Source of the DNA: Streptococcus oralis subsp. dentisani
GTDB taxonomy: Bacteria; Bacillota; Bacilli; Lactobacillales; Streptococcaceae
DNA length: 64,000 nt
Direction: 5' to 3'
Assembly (NCBI RefSeq): GCF_007475365.1
Contig: NZ_CP034442.1
Location: 1,240,001 to 1,304,000, forward strand
The position numbers were made by a program, and so were the translations under genes. The notes beneath the pieces were generated by a model. It saw only the letters and a program-made list of their open reading frames with translations, was not told the DNA's origin and ran no database searches. How positions within the stretch are numbered: position 1 is the stretch's first letter; each line of letters starts with the position of its first letter. This document shows positions 44,662-55,455 of the stretch, in pieces.

Positions 44662-47485
44662 GATGTAACTTTCCTTTCAAATAGTGTCCTGTGTAGCTGG
44701 CTTCATTGCCCGCTACTTCTTCTGGAGTTCCTGTTGCGATGATAGTTCCACCACCGACACCGCCCTCAGGTCCCAAGTCGATAATATGGTCTGCTGTCTT
44801 GATAACATCTAGATTATGCTCGATGACGAGGACGGTATTGCCATCGTCAACAAAGCGAGCCAAGACTTTAAGCAAGCGAGCGATGTCCTCGGTATGAAGC
44901 CCTGTCGTCGGCTCATCCAGAATGTAGAAAGATTTTCCTGTCGAGCGTTTGTGGAGCTCACTAGCCAACTTCATACGCTGAGCTTCTCCTCCAGAAAGGG
45001 TGGTAGCCGGTTGACCTAACGTTACATAGCCCAGCCCTACATCCTTGATGGTCTGGAGTTTGCGTTGAATCTTAGGAATGTGTTGGAAGAATTCCACCGC
45101 ATCGTTGACGGTCATGTCCAAGACCTGCGAGATGTTCTTTTCCTTGTAGTGAACTTCTAGGGTTTCACTGTTGTAACGAGTTCCGTGGCAGACTTCACAA
45201 GCTACGTATACATCTGGCAAGAAGTGCATTTCGATCTTGATGATCCCGTCACCTGAGCAGGCTTCGCAACGACCACCCTTGACGTTGAAACTGAAACGGC
45301 CCTTCTTGTAGCCTCGTATCTTGGCTTCATTTGTCTGGGCAAAGAGGTCACGAATATCATCAAAAACTCCCGTATAGGTAGCTGGGTTAGACCTCGGCGT
45401 TCGTCCAATGGGGCTCTGGTCAATATCAATCAGACGATCGACATGCTCAATCCCCGTAATCGTTTTAAACTTACCAGGTTTGTCTGAGTTACGGTTGAGT
45501 TTTTGAGCAATGGCTTTTTTGAGGATGCTGTTGATTAAGGTCGACTTCCCTGAACCCGATACCCCCGTCACTGCGATGAATTTCCCTAGCGGGAAGCGAG
45601 CAGTGATATTTTGCAAGTTGTTCTCACGCGCTCCTGTCACCTCGATAAAACGACCATTTCCGGAACGGCGCTCTGCTGGCACTGGAATGGCACGTTTCCC
45701 TGACAAATACTGACCTGTGATAGACTTGCTGTTGCGAGCAACCTGTTTGGGCGTTCCTGCAGCAACAATCTCCCCACCAAAAACACCAGCACCCGGACCA
45801 ACGTCAATCAGATAATCCGCCTCGCGCATGGTATCTTCGTCATGTTCTACCACGATGAGAGTATTGCCCAAGTCACGCATCTTTTTCAGACTGGCAATGA
45901 GACGGTCATTATCCCTCTGGTGGAGACCGATTGACGGCTCATCCAATATATAGAGGACGCCTGAGAGGTTGGACCCAATCTGGGTTGCCAAGCGAATTCG
46001 CTGACTCTCCCCACCCGAAAGGGTTCCTGCCGAACGTGACAGAGTCAAATAGTTAAGACCTACGTTATTGAGGAAGGTCAAACGATCCTTTATTTCCTTG
46101 AGAATGGGACGAGCAATGATGGCTTCGTTTTCAGACAAGGTCAGCTGGCTCACCAAGTCCAAGTGGTCTGCGATAGACAGGTCTGATATCTCTCCGATAT
46201 GGGGTCCTTGCTCTCCACCCACACGAACAGACAAGGCCTGGTCATTGAGACGGTAGCCATGGCAAGTTCCGCAGGTTAGCTCATTCATGTAGAGGCGCAT
46301 CTGGGTGCGCGTGTAGTCACTATTGGTTTCATGGTAACGACGCTTGATATTGCCAATCACTCCTTCAAAAGGAATGTCAATATCGCGCACACCACCAAAT
46401 TCATTTTCATAGTGGAAATGAAATTCCTTGCCATCCGAGCCGTAAAGAATCAAGTTTTTATCTTCTTCTGACAAGTCCTCAAAGGGCTTATCCATATCGA
46501 CTCCAAAGGCTGTCATGGCCTGCTCTAGCATGTTTGGATAGTAGTTAGATGAGATAGGATTCCAAGGCGTCAGCGCTCCTTCACGCAAAGTTTTGCTGGT
46601 ATCAGGAACCACCAAGTCAACATCCACCTCTAGCTTTATGCCCAAACCATCGCACTCACTACAAGAGCCAAAAGGCGCATTGAAGGAGAAGAGACGTGGC
46701 TCTAACTCTGGAACAGTAAAGCCACAAACTGGACAGGCATAGTGCTCAGAGAATAGCAACTCAGAATCATCCATAGTGTCGATAATCACATAGCCTTCTG
46801 CGATACGAAGGGCAGCCTCAATGGAATCAAAGAGACGGCTACGAATGCCCTCTTTGATGACAATACGGTCGACCACAACATCGATATTGTGTTGCTTGCT
46901 CTTAGACAGCTCTGGAACTTCGGTCACATCATAGACCTCCCCATCCACACGGACGCGGACATAACCATCTTTCTGAACCTTCTCAATGACGCTCTTATGT
47001 TGCCCTTTTTTCTTTCGGATAACTGGAGCTAAGATTTGCAGACGTTGGCGTTCTGGCAATTCCAAGATCTTATCCACGATTTGCTCCACAGAAGAAGCCT
47101 TGATAGCCCCGTGCCCGTTAATACAGTAAGGCGTCCCCACACGTGCGTAGAGGAGACGCAGATAATCATTGATTTCAGTCGTCGTTCCCACCGTCGAGCG
47201 AGGGTTTTTGCTAGTGGTTTTCTGGTCGATGGAAATAGCAGGGCTGAGGCCATCAATGGCATCTACATCTGGTTTTTCCATATTGCCCAAGAACTGGCGA
47301 GCATAGGCTGATAGACTCTCTACATAGCGACGTTGGCCCTCCGCATAGAGGGTATCAAAGGCCAGACTGGATTTCCCAGAACCTGACAAACCAGTCACGA
47401 CGACCAGCTTGTCTCGTGGAATCTCCACATCAATATTTTTTAAGTTATGGGCACGCGCCCCATGAATCACAATTTTATCTTGCAT
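44654..47485 (-). CDS. uvrA: Excinuclease ABC subunit A
   Basis: 943 aa from ATG 47485 ([18 protein letters not shown]). The longer frame begins inside the -10 TATAATGG, so it cannot be the start. Two ABC ATPase modules have Walker [10 protein letters not shown] near residue 31 and GVSGSGKST near 640, signatures LSGGESQR and LSGGEAQR, and zinc fingers (CPVC...CSEC, CEAC...CEVC). It recognises bulky DNA damage in nucleotide excision repair. It shares a divergent region with corA. Confidence 0.97.
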   Translation of the reverse strand: MQDKIVIHGARAHNLKNIDVEIPRDKLVVVTGLSGSGKSSLAFDTLYAEGQRRYVESLSAYARQFLGNMEKPDVDAIDGLSPAISIDQKTTSKNPRSTVGTTTEINDYLRLLYARVGTPYCINGHGAIKASSVEQIVDKILELPERQRLQILAPVIRKKKGQHKSVIEKVQKDGYVRVRVDGEVYDVTEVPELSKSKQHNIDVVVDRIVIKEGIRSRLFDSIEAALRIAEGYVIIDTMDDSELLFSEHYACPVCGFTVPELEPRLFSFNAPFGSCSECDGLGIKLEVDVDLVVPDTSKTLREGALTPWNPISSNYYPNMLEQAMTAFGVDMDKPFEDLSEEDKNLILYGSDGKEFHFHYENEFGGVRDIDIPFEGVIGNIKRRYHETNSDYTRTQMRLYMNELTCGTCHGYRLNDQALSVRVGGEQGPHIGEISDLSIADHLDLVSQLTLSENEAIIARPILKEIKDRLTFLNNVGLNYLTLSRSAGTLSGGESQRIRLATQIGSNLSGVLYILDEPSIGLHQRDNDRLIASLKKMRDLGNTLIVVEHDEDTMREADYLIDVGPGAGVFGGEIVAAGTPKQVARNSKSITGQYLSGKRAIPVPAERRSGNGRFIEVTGARENNLQNITARFPLGKFIAVTGVSGSGKSTLINSILKKAIAQKLNRNSDKPGKFKTITGIEHVDRLIDIDQSPIGRTPRSNPATYTGVFDDIRDLFAQTNEAKIRGYKKGRFSFNVKGGRCEACSGDGIIKIEMHFLPDVYVACEVCHGTRYNSETLEVHYKEKNISQVLDMTVNDAVEFFQHIPKIQRKLQTIKDVGLGYVTLGQPATTLSGGEAQRMKLASELHKRSTGKSFYILDEPTTGLHTEDIARLLKVLARFVDDGNTVLVIEHNLDVIKTADHIIDLGPEGGVGGGTIIATGTPEEVAGNEASYTGHYLKGKLHHE

Positions 47486-47566
47486 CTTTGTTCTTTCTAG
47501 TCCATTATTGCTTTCCATTATACCAAAAAATGTGAAATTCTATTACCCAAAAAGCTGTTTTTATAG

Positions 47567-47572
47567 TATAAT
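47567..47572 (+). promoter_or_regulatory. -10 element of the corA gene
   Basis: TATAAT 50 bp upstream of the corA start. The -35 is poorly conserved. A second TATAAT (minus, 47516-47521) serves uvrA in the opposite direction. Confidence 0.5.
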
Positions 47573-47622
47573 AGTACGGTGCAAAAAATGAATCACTGAA
47601 ATAGTAGGAAAGGATAGGGGAT

Positions 47623-48567
47623 ATGAAACAAGTTTTTCTCTCAACAACAACTGAATTTAAAGAGATCGACACGCTTGAACCGGGTACTTGGATCAACCTC
47701 GTCAATCCTACACAAAATGAATCATTGGAAATCGCCAACGCCTTCGATATCGACATCACCGACCTCCGAGCACCACTTGATGCGGAAGAAATGTCCCGTA
47801 TTACCATCGAAGATGAGTATACTTTGATCATCGTAGACGTTCCCATCACAGAGGAAAGAAACAACCGCACCTACTACGTAACGATTCCGCTGGGAATTAT
47901 CATCACCGAGGAAACCATTATCACCACCTGCTTGGAAGCCCTCCCCGTTCTCGATGTCTTTATCAACCGTAGACTGCGCAACTTTTACACCTTCATGCGT
48001 TCACGCTTTATCTTCCAGATTCTCTACCGCAACGCAGAGCTTTACCTTACGGCCCTTCGTTCAATCGACCGTAAGAGTGAACAAATCGAAAGTCAACTTC
48101 ACAAGTCTACTCGAAACGAGGAGCTGATCGAGCTCATGGAATTGGAAAAGACCATCGTCTATTTCAAGGCCTCACTTAAGACGAACGAGCGCGTGATTAA
48201 GAAATTAACCAGCGCAACTAGCAATATCAAGAAATACCTAGAGGACCAAGACCTACTCGAAGACACCCTGATTGAAACCCAACAGGCCATCGAGATGGCA
48301 GATATCTATGGAAATGTCCTTCACTCTATGACAGAGACATTTGCCTCTATCATTTCCAACAACCAGAACAACATCATGAAAACTCTGGCTCTCGTGACCA
48401 TCGTCATGTCTGTCCCAACCATGATTTTCTCAGCCTACGGCATGAACTTCAAGGATAATGAAATCCCTCTGAACGGTGAGCCGCACGCCTTCTGGTTAAT
48501 CGTCTTTATCGCCTTTGCTATGAGTGTTTCGCTCACTCTCTATCTCATCCATAAAAAATGGTTCTAA
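47623..48567 (+). CDS. corA: CorA-family magnesium transporter
   Basis: 314 aa. A large cytosolic domain is followed by two C-terminal membrane helices; the selectivity motif YGMNF ends helix 1 near residue 281. It passively imports Mg2+ (or Co2+/Ni2+). Only 4 kb from mgtA. The ribosome binding site is AGGGGAT. The next gene begins 11 bp later. Confidence 0.93.
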   Translation: MKQVFLSTTTEFKEIDTLEPGTWINLVNPTQNESLEIANAFDIDITDLRAPLDAEEMSRITIEDEYTLIIVDVPITEERNNRTYYVTIPLGIIITEETIITTCLEALPVLDVFINRRLRNFYTFMRSRFIFQILYRNAELYLTALRSIDRKSEQIESQLHKSTRNEELIELMELEKTIVYFKASLKTNERVIKKLTSATSNIKKYLEDQDLLEDTLIETQQAIEMADIYGNVLHSMTETFASIISNNQNNIMKTLALVTIVMSVPTMIFSAYGMNFKDNEIPLNGEPHAFWLIVFIAFAMSVSLTLYLIHKKWF

Positions 48568-48578
48568 GAGGAATCCCT

Positions 48579-49256
48579 ATGTCTCAGATTGATTTACAAA
48601 AACTAACCAAGAAAAACCAAGAGTTTATCCACATCGCTACCCAACAATTTCTCAAAGATGGCAAAACAGACGCTGAAATCAAGGCTGTCTTTGAGGAAGT
48701 TATTCCTAAAATCCTTGAAGAACAAGCCAAAGGAACGACAGCTCGTTCCCTCTATGGCGCTCCAACCCACTGGGCTCATAGCTTCACTGTCAAGGAGCAA
48801 TATGAAAAAGAGCACCCTAAGGAAAATGACGATCCAAAACTCATGATTATGGACTCAGCCCTTTTTATCACCAGTCTCTTTGCATTGGTTAGCGCTCTAA
48901 CTACCTTCTTCTCTACAGATCAGGCTATTGGCTATGGGTTGATTACCCTCTTGTTGGTTGGACTTGTAGGAGGACTTGCCTTCTACTTGATGTACTACTT
49001 TGTCTACCAGTACTATGGACCAGACACAGACCGTAGCCAACGTCCTCCATTCTGGAAGTCAATCCTCGTCATCCTGGCCTCTATGGTCCTTTGGTTGGTT
49101 GTCTTCTTTGCAACAAGCTTCCTACCAGCCAACCTCAATCCAATCCTTGCTCCATTGCCTTTGGCTATCCTGGGAGCTGCCCTTCTCGCTCTTCGCTTCT
49201 ATCTCAAGAAACGTTTCAATATCCGAAGTGCAAGCGCGGGCCCATCACGTTACTAA
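48579..49256 (+). CDS. DUF1129 membrane protein
   Basis: 225 aa from ATG 48579 (MSQIDLQKLTKKNQEF), after GAGGAATCCC; a longer frame overlaps corA and lacks a site. The soluble N-terminal 90 residues are followed by about five membrane helices. DUF1129 proteins of lactobacilli and streptococci have no known function. It is co-transcribed with corA, hinting at a link to magnesium or membrane homeostasis. Confidence 0.85.
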   Translation: MSQIDLQKLTKKNQEFIHIATQQFLKDGKTDAEIKAVFEEVIPKILEEQAKGTTARSLYGAPTHWAHSFTVKEQYEKEHPKENDDPKLMIMDSALFITSLFALVSALTTFFSTDQAIGYGLITLLLVGLVGGLAFYLMYYFVYQYYGPDTDRSQRPPFWKSILVILASMVLWLVVFFATSFLPANLNPILAPLPLAILGAALLALRFYLKKRFNIRSASAGPSRY

Positions 49257-49259
49257 GAT

Positions 49260-49297
49260 AATAAATAAGCAACTGTTCAGGCGGTTGCTTATTTATT
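49260..49297 (+). terminator. Terminator of corA-DUF1129
   Basis: A 14-bp perfect stem AATAAATAAGCAAC / GTTGCTTATTTATT three bases after the stop codon. Confidence 0.75.
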
Positions 49298-49394
49298 ACT
49301 TTCTTGATTTAAAAGCATTCTTCTGACATTCGCCATAGCTTTCTCCTATCTTTTTTGATAAAATAGGCTCAATCTATTTCTAGGAGGATGAGAT

Positions 49395-50429
49395 ATGGTT
49401 TCTACTATTGGTATTGTTAGTTTGTCTAGCGGTGTTATCGGAGAGGATTTTGTCAAACACGAAGTCGACTTGGGTATCCAACGTCTCAAGGATTTGGGAC
49501 TCAATCCTGTCTTTTTGCAACATTCGCTAAAGGGTTTAGACTTTATCAAGGACCATCCTGAGGCGCGTGCAGAGGATTTGATGCAGGCCTTTTCGGATGA
49601 TAGCATCGACATGATCCTATGCGCCATCGGTGGGGACGATACCTATCGTTTATTGCCCTACTTTTTTGAAAATAACCAACTACAGAAGGTTATCAAACAA
49701 AAGATTTTTCTTGGCTTCTCAGATACAACCATGAACCACCTTATGTTGCATAAACTAGGGATCAAGACTTTTTATGGTCAATCCTTTCTAGCAGACATTT
49801 GTGAATTGGACAAGGAGATGTTGCCCTATAGCCTTCACTACTTTAAAGAATTGATTGAGACTGGAAAAATCTCAGAAATCCGCCCTAGCGACGTTTGGTA
49901 TGAGGAGCGGACTGATTTTAGTCCCAAGGCTCTGGGAACAGCTCGTATCAGTCATGTAAATACAGGTTTTGACTTATTACAAGGAAATGCTCAGTTTAAG
50001 GGAGAAATTCTCGGCGGTTGTCTTGAATCTCTCTACGATATCTTTGACAACTCTCGATACGCAGACAGCACGGAGCTCTGCCAAAAGTACAAACTCTTCC
50101 CTGACTTATCCGACTGGGAAGGAAAGATTCTCTTGTTAGAAACAAGCGAAGAAAAGCCTGAGCCTGATGACTTCAAAAATATGTTGCTAACTTTGAAAAA
50201 AACTGGAATATTTGAGGTTATCAGTGGGCTCTTGGTCGGAAAGCCAATGGATGAAACCTTTTATGACGACTATAAGGAAGCAATACTGGACATCATTGAC
50301 AGCAATATCCCGATTGTCTATAATCTGAATGTCGGCCACGCAACTCCAAGAGCCATTGTGCCCTTTGGCGTTCACGCTTATGTGGATGCACAGGAGCAAG
50401 TCATTCGCTTTGACCATAACAAAAAATAA
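49395..50429 (+). CDS. S66 family peptidase (LD-carboxypeptidase / MccF-like)
   Basis: 344 aa. The nucleophile elbow GFSDTTMNHLML near residue 115 carries the catalytic Ser, and the glycine-rich CAIGGDDTYRLLPYF lies before it. The Glu and His of the triad lie in the C-terminal half (GHATPRAIVPFG). The family includes LD-carboxypeptidase A for peptidoglycan recycling and MccF, which cleaves microcin C. It has no signal peptide, so it is cytoplasmic and closer to MccF. An AGGAGG lies upstream. Confidence 0.88.
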   Translation: MVSTIGIVSLSSGVIGEDFVKHEVDLGIQRLKDLGLNPVFLQHSLKGLDFIKDHPEARAEDLMQAFSDDSIDMILCAIGGDDTYRLLPYFFENNQLQKVIKQKIFLGFSDTTMNHLMLHKLGIKTFYGQSFLADICELDKEMLPYSLHYFKELIETGKISEIRPSDVWYEERTDFSPKALGTARISHVNTGFDLLQGNAQFKGEILGGCLESLYDIFDNSRYADSTELCQKYKLFPDLSDWEGKILLLETSEEKPEPDDFKNMLLTLKKTGIFEVISGLLVGKPMDETFYDDYKEAILDIIDSNIPIVYNLNVGHATPRAIVPFGVHAYVDAQEQVIRFDHNKK

Positions 50430-50534
50430 ACAATTTCTCTATTTTTGTGCTTTGGTATTGATTTTCGTTACAATTTGTGTCTAAATTTATTGCATTTTGC
50501 TTATTTCTATGATATCTTTTTGAAGGAGGTATAT

Positions 50535-50798
50535 ATGACTAAACAAAAAATAAATCAAATTGTCGGTTCAATTGGAGCCTTTATCGGGATTATTGTATTT
50601 ATCGCCTACATCCCACAAATTTTTGCCAATTTACAAGGCAACAAAGCTCAACCATTCCAGCCTTTATCCGCAGCAGTATCTTGTTTAATTTGGGTTATTT
50701 ACGGGTGGACAAAAGAACCTAAGAAGGATTGGATACTAATTATTCCAAACTCAGCTGGCGTTGTCTTAGGTGGACTGACATTTCTCACTGCACTATAA
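50535..50798 (+). CDS. SemiSWEET/PQ-loop small membrane protein
   Basis: 87 aa from ATG 50535, which follows GAAGGAGG. It has three membrane helices and the PQ motif YIPQIF in helix 1, the size and layout of SemiSWEET sugar transporters that work as dimers. Sugar transport is inferred from the family. Confidence 0.85.
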   Translation: MTKQKINQIVGSIGAFIGIIVFIAYIPQIFANLQGNKAQPFQPLSAAVSCLIWVIYGWTKEPKKDWILIIPNSAGVVLGGLTFLTAL

Positions 50799-50816
50799 AA
50801 ATTACTAGCATATAAT

Positions 50817-50848
50817 CAAAAAGCTGAGAGGAATTTCTCAGCTTTTTC
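50817..50848. terminator. Bidirectional terminator
   Basis: AAGCTGAGA (50821-50829) / TCTCAGCTT (50836-50844) flanked by A- and T-runs, serving the SemiSWEET gene and possibly tag. Confidence 0.8.
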
Positions 50849-50880
50849 TATATTCTCAGATAGTTAGACGCTTGGACTCA

Positions 50881-51444
50881 CTAACTTCCGCTTTTCCACT
50901 CACAATCATTCTCATGATCATCTATCAGACCTGCCGCCTGTAGAAAAGCTAAAACTGCGACTGGACCTGTGAATTTGAAACCACGTTTTTTGAGATCTTG
51001 AGATAACTTTTCAGACAAGGCTGTTTTAGCAGGCGCTAGGTGATAGTCAGGAACATCATTGATGATGGTTTTTCCCTCAACAAAGGACCAGAGATAAGCG
51101 TCAAAAGAGCCAAAGGTTTTCTGGATTTGTAAAAATGCTTGGGCGTTGGCACGCGTCGCAAAAATCTTGGCGCGATTTCGGATAATGGCTGGATTCTCTA
51201 ACAAGGCTTCCAACTCCCCATCTGTCATTTCCGCGACCGCCTGAATTTGATAGCCATGAAATGCTTCTCGGAATCCTTGGCGTTTGTTTAGCACCGTTTC
51301 CCAAGATAGACCCGACTGGTAAGTTTCCAAACAAAGCAACTCAAAAAGAGCACGGTCATCATGAAGGGGTTGGCCCCACTCTTCATCATGGTAGGCTACA
51401 TATAATGGGTTGTTCATTTTAACCCAACCACAGCGTTTTGTCAT
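50881..51444 (-). CDS. tag: DNA-3-methyladenine glycosylase I
   Basis: 187 aa. Zinc ligands match the Tag family: Cys5 and His18 in the N-terminal RCGWV...YHDEEWG, and His-x3-Cys in DDHENDCEW at the C-terminus. It removes 3-methyladenine from alkylated DNA. It is 9 bp after ruvA. Confidence 0.95.
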   Translation of the reverse strand: MTKRCGWVKMNNPLYVAYHDEEWGQPLHDDRALFELLCLETYQSGLSWETVLNKRQGFREAFHGYQIQAVAEMTDGELEALLENPAIIRNRAKIFATRANAQAFLQIQKTFGSFDAYLWSFVEGKTIINDVPDYHLAPAKTALSEKLSQDLKKRGFKFTGPVAVLAFLQAAGLIDDHENDCEWKSGS

Positions 51445-51453
51445 AAAAATCTC

Positions 51454-52047
51454 CTATTTTACCAACATCTTAAGGGCTGACTTGATATAGTTCTCAGCTG
51501 TATCCGTCGTTCCTTCAAAGAATTTCTTGATTTTCTTAAGCTCGGTTGCCTTGTAGCCCAGTGCCAACATGGCTTCCATAGCTTCTTCCAGTTCTTGGTT
51601 TTCAGCACTGGCTTGCACTGCGACCTTGGCAGGAAGGTCATCGCTAGCCACAACTACCTTGCCTTCCAAGTCTAGCACCATCTGCTGGGCTGTTTTCTTG
51701 CCAATTTTAGGGAACTTAGTCAAGTAGGTGATGTTCTTAGTCTCGATCGCCTGAACCAAGCCAGCATTGTCATCGGCAGCGATAATGGCAAGAGCTGACA
51801 CAGGTCCAATCCCAGAAACCGAGATCAGACTAAGAAAGAGCTTCTTCTCATCTTCTGAGCGAAAGCCGTAAAGCAGATGGGCATCCTCACGGACAACTTG
51901 GTGCACATAAATCTGAGTTTCTTGATTAACCTGACCTGAGTAAGCATAGGGATTAGCTACATGCAAGATATAACCGATACCATTTACCTCTAGAACAATG
52001 TATTTAGCAGTGATTTTAGTAATGATTCCTTTTAAATATTCGTACAT
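51454..52047 (-). CDS. ruvA: Holliday junction DNA helicase subunit RuvA
   Basis: 197 aa from ATG 52047 ([20 protein letters not shown]), after AATGGAG. An N-terminal OB domain, helix-hairpin-helix pairs ([37 protein letters not shown]) and a C-terminal domain that contacts RuvB are present. It binds four-way junctions. It is co-transcribed with tag. Confidence 0.96.
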   Translation of the reverse strand: MYEYLKGIITKITAKYIVLEVNGIGYILHVANPYAYSGQVNQETQIYVHQVVREDAHLLYGFRSEDEKKLFLSLISVSGIGPVSALAIIAADDNAGLVQAIETKNITYLTKFPKIGKKTAQQMVLDLEGKVVVASDDLPAKVAVQASAENQELEEAMEAMLALGYKATELKKIKKFFEGTTDTAENYIKSALKMLVK

Positions 52048-52126
52048 AGTTTTTTCTCCATTATTTTGCCTATCTAGTATATCATATTTCCTTAAGACAG
52101 ATGGCAACAAAAGGTGCAACCTCTGG

Positions 52127-52155
52127 TTGACAAATAGTACAGGAGATTGTATTCT
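52127..52155 (+). promoter_or_regulatory. Promoter of the XRE regulator
   Basis: TTGACA (52127-52132), 17 bp, TATTCT (52150-52155), 48 bp ahead of the start codon. It is divergent from ruvA. Confidence 0.75.
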
Positions 52156-52203
52156 CATTATAAGTAAAAATTGTTAGGATAGAGGTAGAAAAAGGAGGAT
52201 AGA

Positions 52204-52704
52204 ATGATGAAACTCGCAGAAAAACTATTTGAGCTCAGAAAGGAAAAAGGTTGGTCCCAGGAAAAGCTATCAGAACAAATCAATGTTTCTCGGCAAAGCA
52301 TCTCAAAATGGGAGTCTGGTCAAGTTCTTCCTGAGATCGAAAAAATCATTGAATTAAGCAAGATTTTCCAAGTAACAACTGACTATCTACTACTGGATGA
52401 AAACCCTGAAAAAGGTTCCACAGCAGTGACCTTGGAGGAAGACAAGGACAAATACTATAAAGAGGTTAAATCCTTTGGTATCTGGCAAGTGATTTATATT
52501 TTCGTATTGGCTCTGGCTATCTATCTCTTTTTAGCTGGTTCTAGTTTCCCAGCCGAATTCACCGCCTGGATTTGGCTGACCTTCGTTCTCTTGATTGCTT
52601 CAGCGATTGCTATCAACAAGACTCTCAAAACCAAACAGCGTTATCTTGATAAAGCGATTGATCTTGAGAATCCTTCAGACAAAGACGACACTACAAAATC
52701 TTGA
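52204..52704 (+). CDS. XRE-family regulator with two membrane helices
   Basis: 166 aa. An N-terminal helix-turn-helix ([26 protein letters not shown], residues about 17-42) is followed by a linker and two hydrophobic helices (about 97-140), then a charged tail. The membrane-tethered layout implies sensing at the membrane. Target and signal are unknown. The start may be 52204 or the next ATG 52207; AGGAGG is upstream. Confidence 0.88.
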   Translation: MMKLAEKLFELRKEKGWSQEKLSEQINVSRQSISKWESGQVLPEIEKIIELSKIFQVTTDYLLLDENPEKGSTAVTLEEDKDKYYKEVKSFGIWQVIYIFVLALAIYLFLAGSSFPAEFTAWIWLTFVLLIASAIAINKTLKTKQRYLDKAIDLENPSDKDDTTKS

Positions 52705-52812
52705 GTCAACTGATTCATATTTCTCAGTACTTTTTATAAGACTGGTCTTGTCAAGCAAGTGTAAACCTCATGGCAAGTTGCCATGTCCAATCAAAGTACC
52801 ACCTTAGAAAAA

Positions 52813-52849
52813 CTAAAAAGCCTGGTTCAAAAGGAACAAAGGCTTTTTG
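52813..52849. terminator. Bidirectional terminator between the XRE gene and mutL
   Basis: AAAAAGCCTgGTTC...GAACaaAGGCTTTTT with runs on both sides. The preceding 100 bp include CATGGCAA-g-TTGCCATG and no recognised gene. Confidence 0.85.
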
Positions 52850-52854
52850 TGTTC

Positions 52855-54804
52855 TTAATATTTCCCTAACTCACGGAGACTAGTATGATTTTCCTGAATA
52901 CGTCGGAACATTTTTTCCATATCTGACTTGGTAAAATGCACCAAAACGGGACGTCCATGAGGACAGTTATAGGGATTGTCACATTGAGAAAGCTGATAAA
53001 GGAGTTGTCTGGCTGAGTGGTCATCGATGCGATGGTTGGCCTTGATAGACCGTTTGCAGGACATCATGATAGCCAGCTCTGCTCGGTATTTTTTGATAGA
53101 AACTTCCTTGGTCAAGAGTAGCATGTCACACATTTCATAGATGCCTGACTCAATCTCCTCCTCTGCCATCCAAATAGGATGTTCACGCAGGATAAATTGA
53201 TTTTCTCCGTACTCTGCTAGAAAGACGCCCACTTCCTCTAAGAGAGGCATTCTATCCTTGAGACGAAGGGCATCATCCGCTGGAAATTCAAAGATGTAGG
53301 GCACTAGGAGTTGCTGCTGGCTCTGGTCAACATTGCCGATGCTTTCACGATATTCCTCGTACTTAACCCGTTCCTGAGCCGCGTGCTGGTCTATGATGTA
53401 GAGCCCATCTCGCCCTTGGGCAAAAAGATAGGTCCCGTGCATTTGCCCGAAAAACTCCAACTCTGGGAAGCTGGATGATTCTTCTCGCTCCAGCTTATCA
53501 TAGGCCTTATCGAGACTAGCAAGATCTAACTCTGGATGGTCTAGTTGGTCGTAGTTAGTAGGCTTTCTCTCTGCAAAATGCAGTTTTGCTGGTCTAGTCA
53601 GCTGGTCCAAGGTTTCCTTGGCAAACAAGGTTAGGTCCCTACCCTCCTCAGTTAACACGACCTGATGATCAGCCACCTCAACTTGATTGGGTCTTGAGAG
53701 TTCTGTTTTTTCGTAATAGAGCATATTTTCTTTGAGTGGGAGAATGGTCTGCTCCACCTTTTGACGATTACGCACAGTAGATTTGGCAAGGTTTTCCAAA
53801 GCATCAGGGATCAAGGCTTGCTCTTTGAGACTGTTAGAAATAGCTTCTGAAACCAGCGCCATTAGTTCTCTTTCCTTAGAAATCCGCACTTCTTGTTTGG
53901 TTGGATGAACATTGACATCAGCCAGATAAGGGTCGATATGGATGTGAATGACTGCCAGTGGAAAACGCCCCACCATAAGTTTGCTTCCATAACCATCTAA
54001 AATGGCACGATTGAGCAGGAAGTTCTTGATATAACGGCCATTGATGAAGAGACTGATATAGTTGCGGTTGGCCCGAGTCAACTCAGGCAATGACACAAAT
54101 CCTGAAATTTCGAAATCTAGGTCAGAGTTCTCAATGGCAATCATCTTCTTAGCACTCGCCAAACCATAAATTCCTGCGATGGCTTGTCGCAGTTGACCAG
54201 TTCCAGCTGTTCGTGTCATTTCCTTGCCATCACTGATTAAACTAAAAGAAATCTCGGGATGGGCCAAGCCCAGACGGTTGACAATATCAATGATATGGGA
54301 CAGCTCCGCTTGCTGGCTCTTCATATACTTGAGACGGGCTGGCGTGTTGAAAAAGAGATCCTCCACACAAACTTTGGTCCCCACAGGACTAGTCGCTGGG
54401 ATGACTTCCTCAACTTCACCCCCACGCGCAACGAGCTTGGTCCCATGACTCGCACCATCCACCGCCGTCAACAGAGTCAAGACACTAACAGAAGCGATAG
54501 AAGGCAGGGCTTCACCACGAAAACCAAGCGTCCGAATCCGAAAGAGATCTGCCTGATTTTTTATCTTACTGGTAGCATGACGTCGCAGGGCCAATTCCAC
54601 CTCATCGTGGGCAATTCCATGACCATTATCGGTGATTTGGATTTTCTTGAGACCAGCTTCCTCAATCTCGATGATAATCTGGCTAGAACCCGCGTCAATG
54701 GCATTTTCTACCAACTCTTTGACCACACTGGCAGGACGTTCAATGACCTCTCCTGCCGCGATCTGGTTTGCCAGCACCTCTGGTAATTCAATAATATGAG
54801 ACAT
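52855..54804 (-). CDS. mutL: DNA mismatch repair protein MutL
   Basis: 649 aa. The GHL ATPase motifs are [17 protein letters not shown] and [12 protein letters not shown] in the first 100 residues. The C-terminal dimerisation domain has [11 protein letters not shown] and NCPHGRPV. It links MutS recognition to repair. An extended -10 TATAAT (minus, 54852-54857) lies upstream. It is separated from mutS by the LytTR pair. Confidence 0.97.
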   Translation of the reverse strand: MSHIIELPEVLANQIAAGEVIERPASVVKELVENAIDAGSSQIIIEIEEAGLKKIQITDNGHGIAHDEVELALRRHATSKIKNQADLFRIRTLGFRGEALPSIASVSVLTLLTAVDGASHGTKLVARGGEVEEVIPATSPVGTKVCVEDLFFNTPARLKYMKSQQAELSHIIDIVNRLGLAHPEISFSLISDGKEMTRTAGTGQLRQAIAGIYGLASAKKMIAIENSDLDFEISGFVSLPELTRANRNYISLFINGRYIKNFLLNRAILDGYGSKLMVGRFPLAVIHIHIDPYLADVNVHPTKQEVRISKERELMALVSEAISNSLKEQALIPDALENLAKSTVRNRQKVEQTILPLKENMLYYEKTELSRPNQVEVADHQVVLTEEGRDLTLFAKETLDQLTRPAKLHFAERKPTNYDQLDHPELDLASLDKAYDKLEREESSSFPELEFFGQMHGTYLFAQGRDGLYIIDQHAAQERVKYEEYRESIGNVDQSQQQLLVPYIFEFPADDALRLKDRMPLLEEVGVFLAEYGENQFILREHPIWMAEEEIESGIYEMCDMLLLTKEVSIKKYRAELAIMMSCKRSIKANHRIDDHSARQLLYQLSQCDNPYNCPHGRPVLVHFTKSDMEKMFRRIQENHTSLRELGKY

Positions 54805-54948
54805 CTTTCAGCCCCTTTCTGTATCTATTTTCCTAGAAATTGATTAGTGCTATTATACCATATTTCAGATGCTACCAGAAAAAGCAAATACCACATAGAC
54901 TCCAAATCCCTCCACATAGGCAAAAGCTCTTGTTTTTGAAAATAAAAT

Positions 54949-54994
54949 AGTGTTTAATAAAAGTGTACAGGAAGTGATCACAAGCTTGTATAAC
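54949..54994 (+). promoter_or_regulatory. Putative control region of the LytTR operon
   Basis: Three AGTGT/AGTGA repeats (54949, 54962, 54973; 13 and 11 bp apart) lead to TATAAC (54989-54994), with no usable -35. Weak core promoter plus direct repeats fits activation by a LytTR protein. This is a candidate only. Confidence 0.35.
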
Positions 54995-55014
54995 TGAAAA
55001 AGGGAGGGAAATTT

Positions 55015-55455
55015 ATGAAAGTAGAACTACAGATTAATGAAACTTACGAGGAAGAAAAGCTGATTGTCCAAGCACCTCAGCCAACCGAAAAAGTCCAGAA
55101 AGTCATCGAGTTCGCAGAAAATCTTGACCAAAAAGAAACAATCAAAGGAAAGATTGAAGATCAGGTCTATCTAGTTAAGATTGGTAAGATACAACGCTTC
55201 TATATCGAGAATCGGAAGGTTCTAGCAGAAACTGCATCTCAGACCTACACCATTGATTTGCGTCTCTATCAAGTTCTTGAAATTCTGCCGACCACTTTTA
55301 TCCAAATTTCCCAATCGGAAATCATCAATATCGACTCGATCTCTCATCTCAAGCTAACCCCCAACGGTCTGGTAGAAATCTTTCTAAAAAATGAAAGCTT
55401 CACCTACTCTTCACGCCGTTACCTAAAAACCATCAAGGAGAAATTAGAACTATGA
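55015..55455 (+). CDS. LytTR DNA-binding regulator
   Basis: 146 aa with no receiver domain. The LytTR fold occupies about residues 50-146, with KIQRFYIENRKVLAET, FIQISQSEIINIDSI and YSSRRYLKTIKEKL matching the family. Its 3' end overlaps the next gene by 4 bp. This pairing is the LytTR regulatory system type (HdrR/HdrM and BrsR/BrsM in S. mutans), where the membrane partner restrains the activator. It probably activates itself and peptide or competence genes. Confidence 0.9.
   Translation: MKVELQINETYEEEKLIVQAPQPTEKVQKVIEFAENLDQKETIKGKIEDQVYLVKIGKIQRFYIENRKVLAETASQTYTIDLRLYQVLEILPTTFIQISQSEIINIDSISHLKLTPNGLVEIFLKNESFTYSSRRYLKTIKEKLEL

Noticed and set aside
52037..52044. Exact com-box TACGAATA (minus strand) at the ruvA start
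   Set aside because: These bases are codons 2-4 of RuvA (MYEYLKG), the box lies after the start codon, and no gene starts at a suitable distance downstream.
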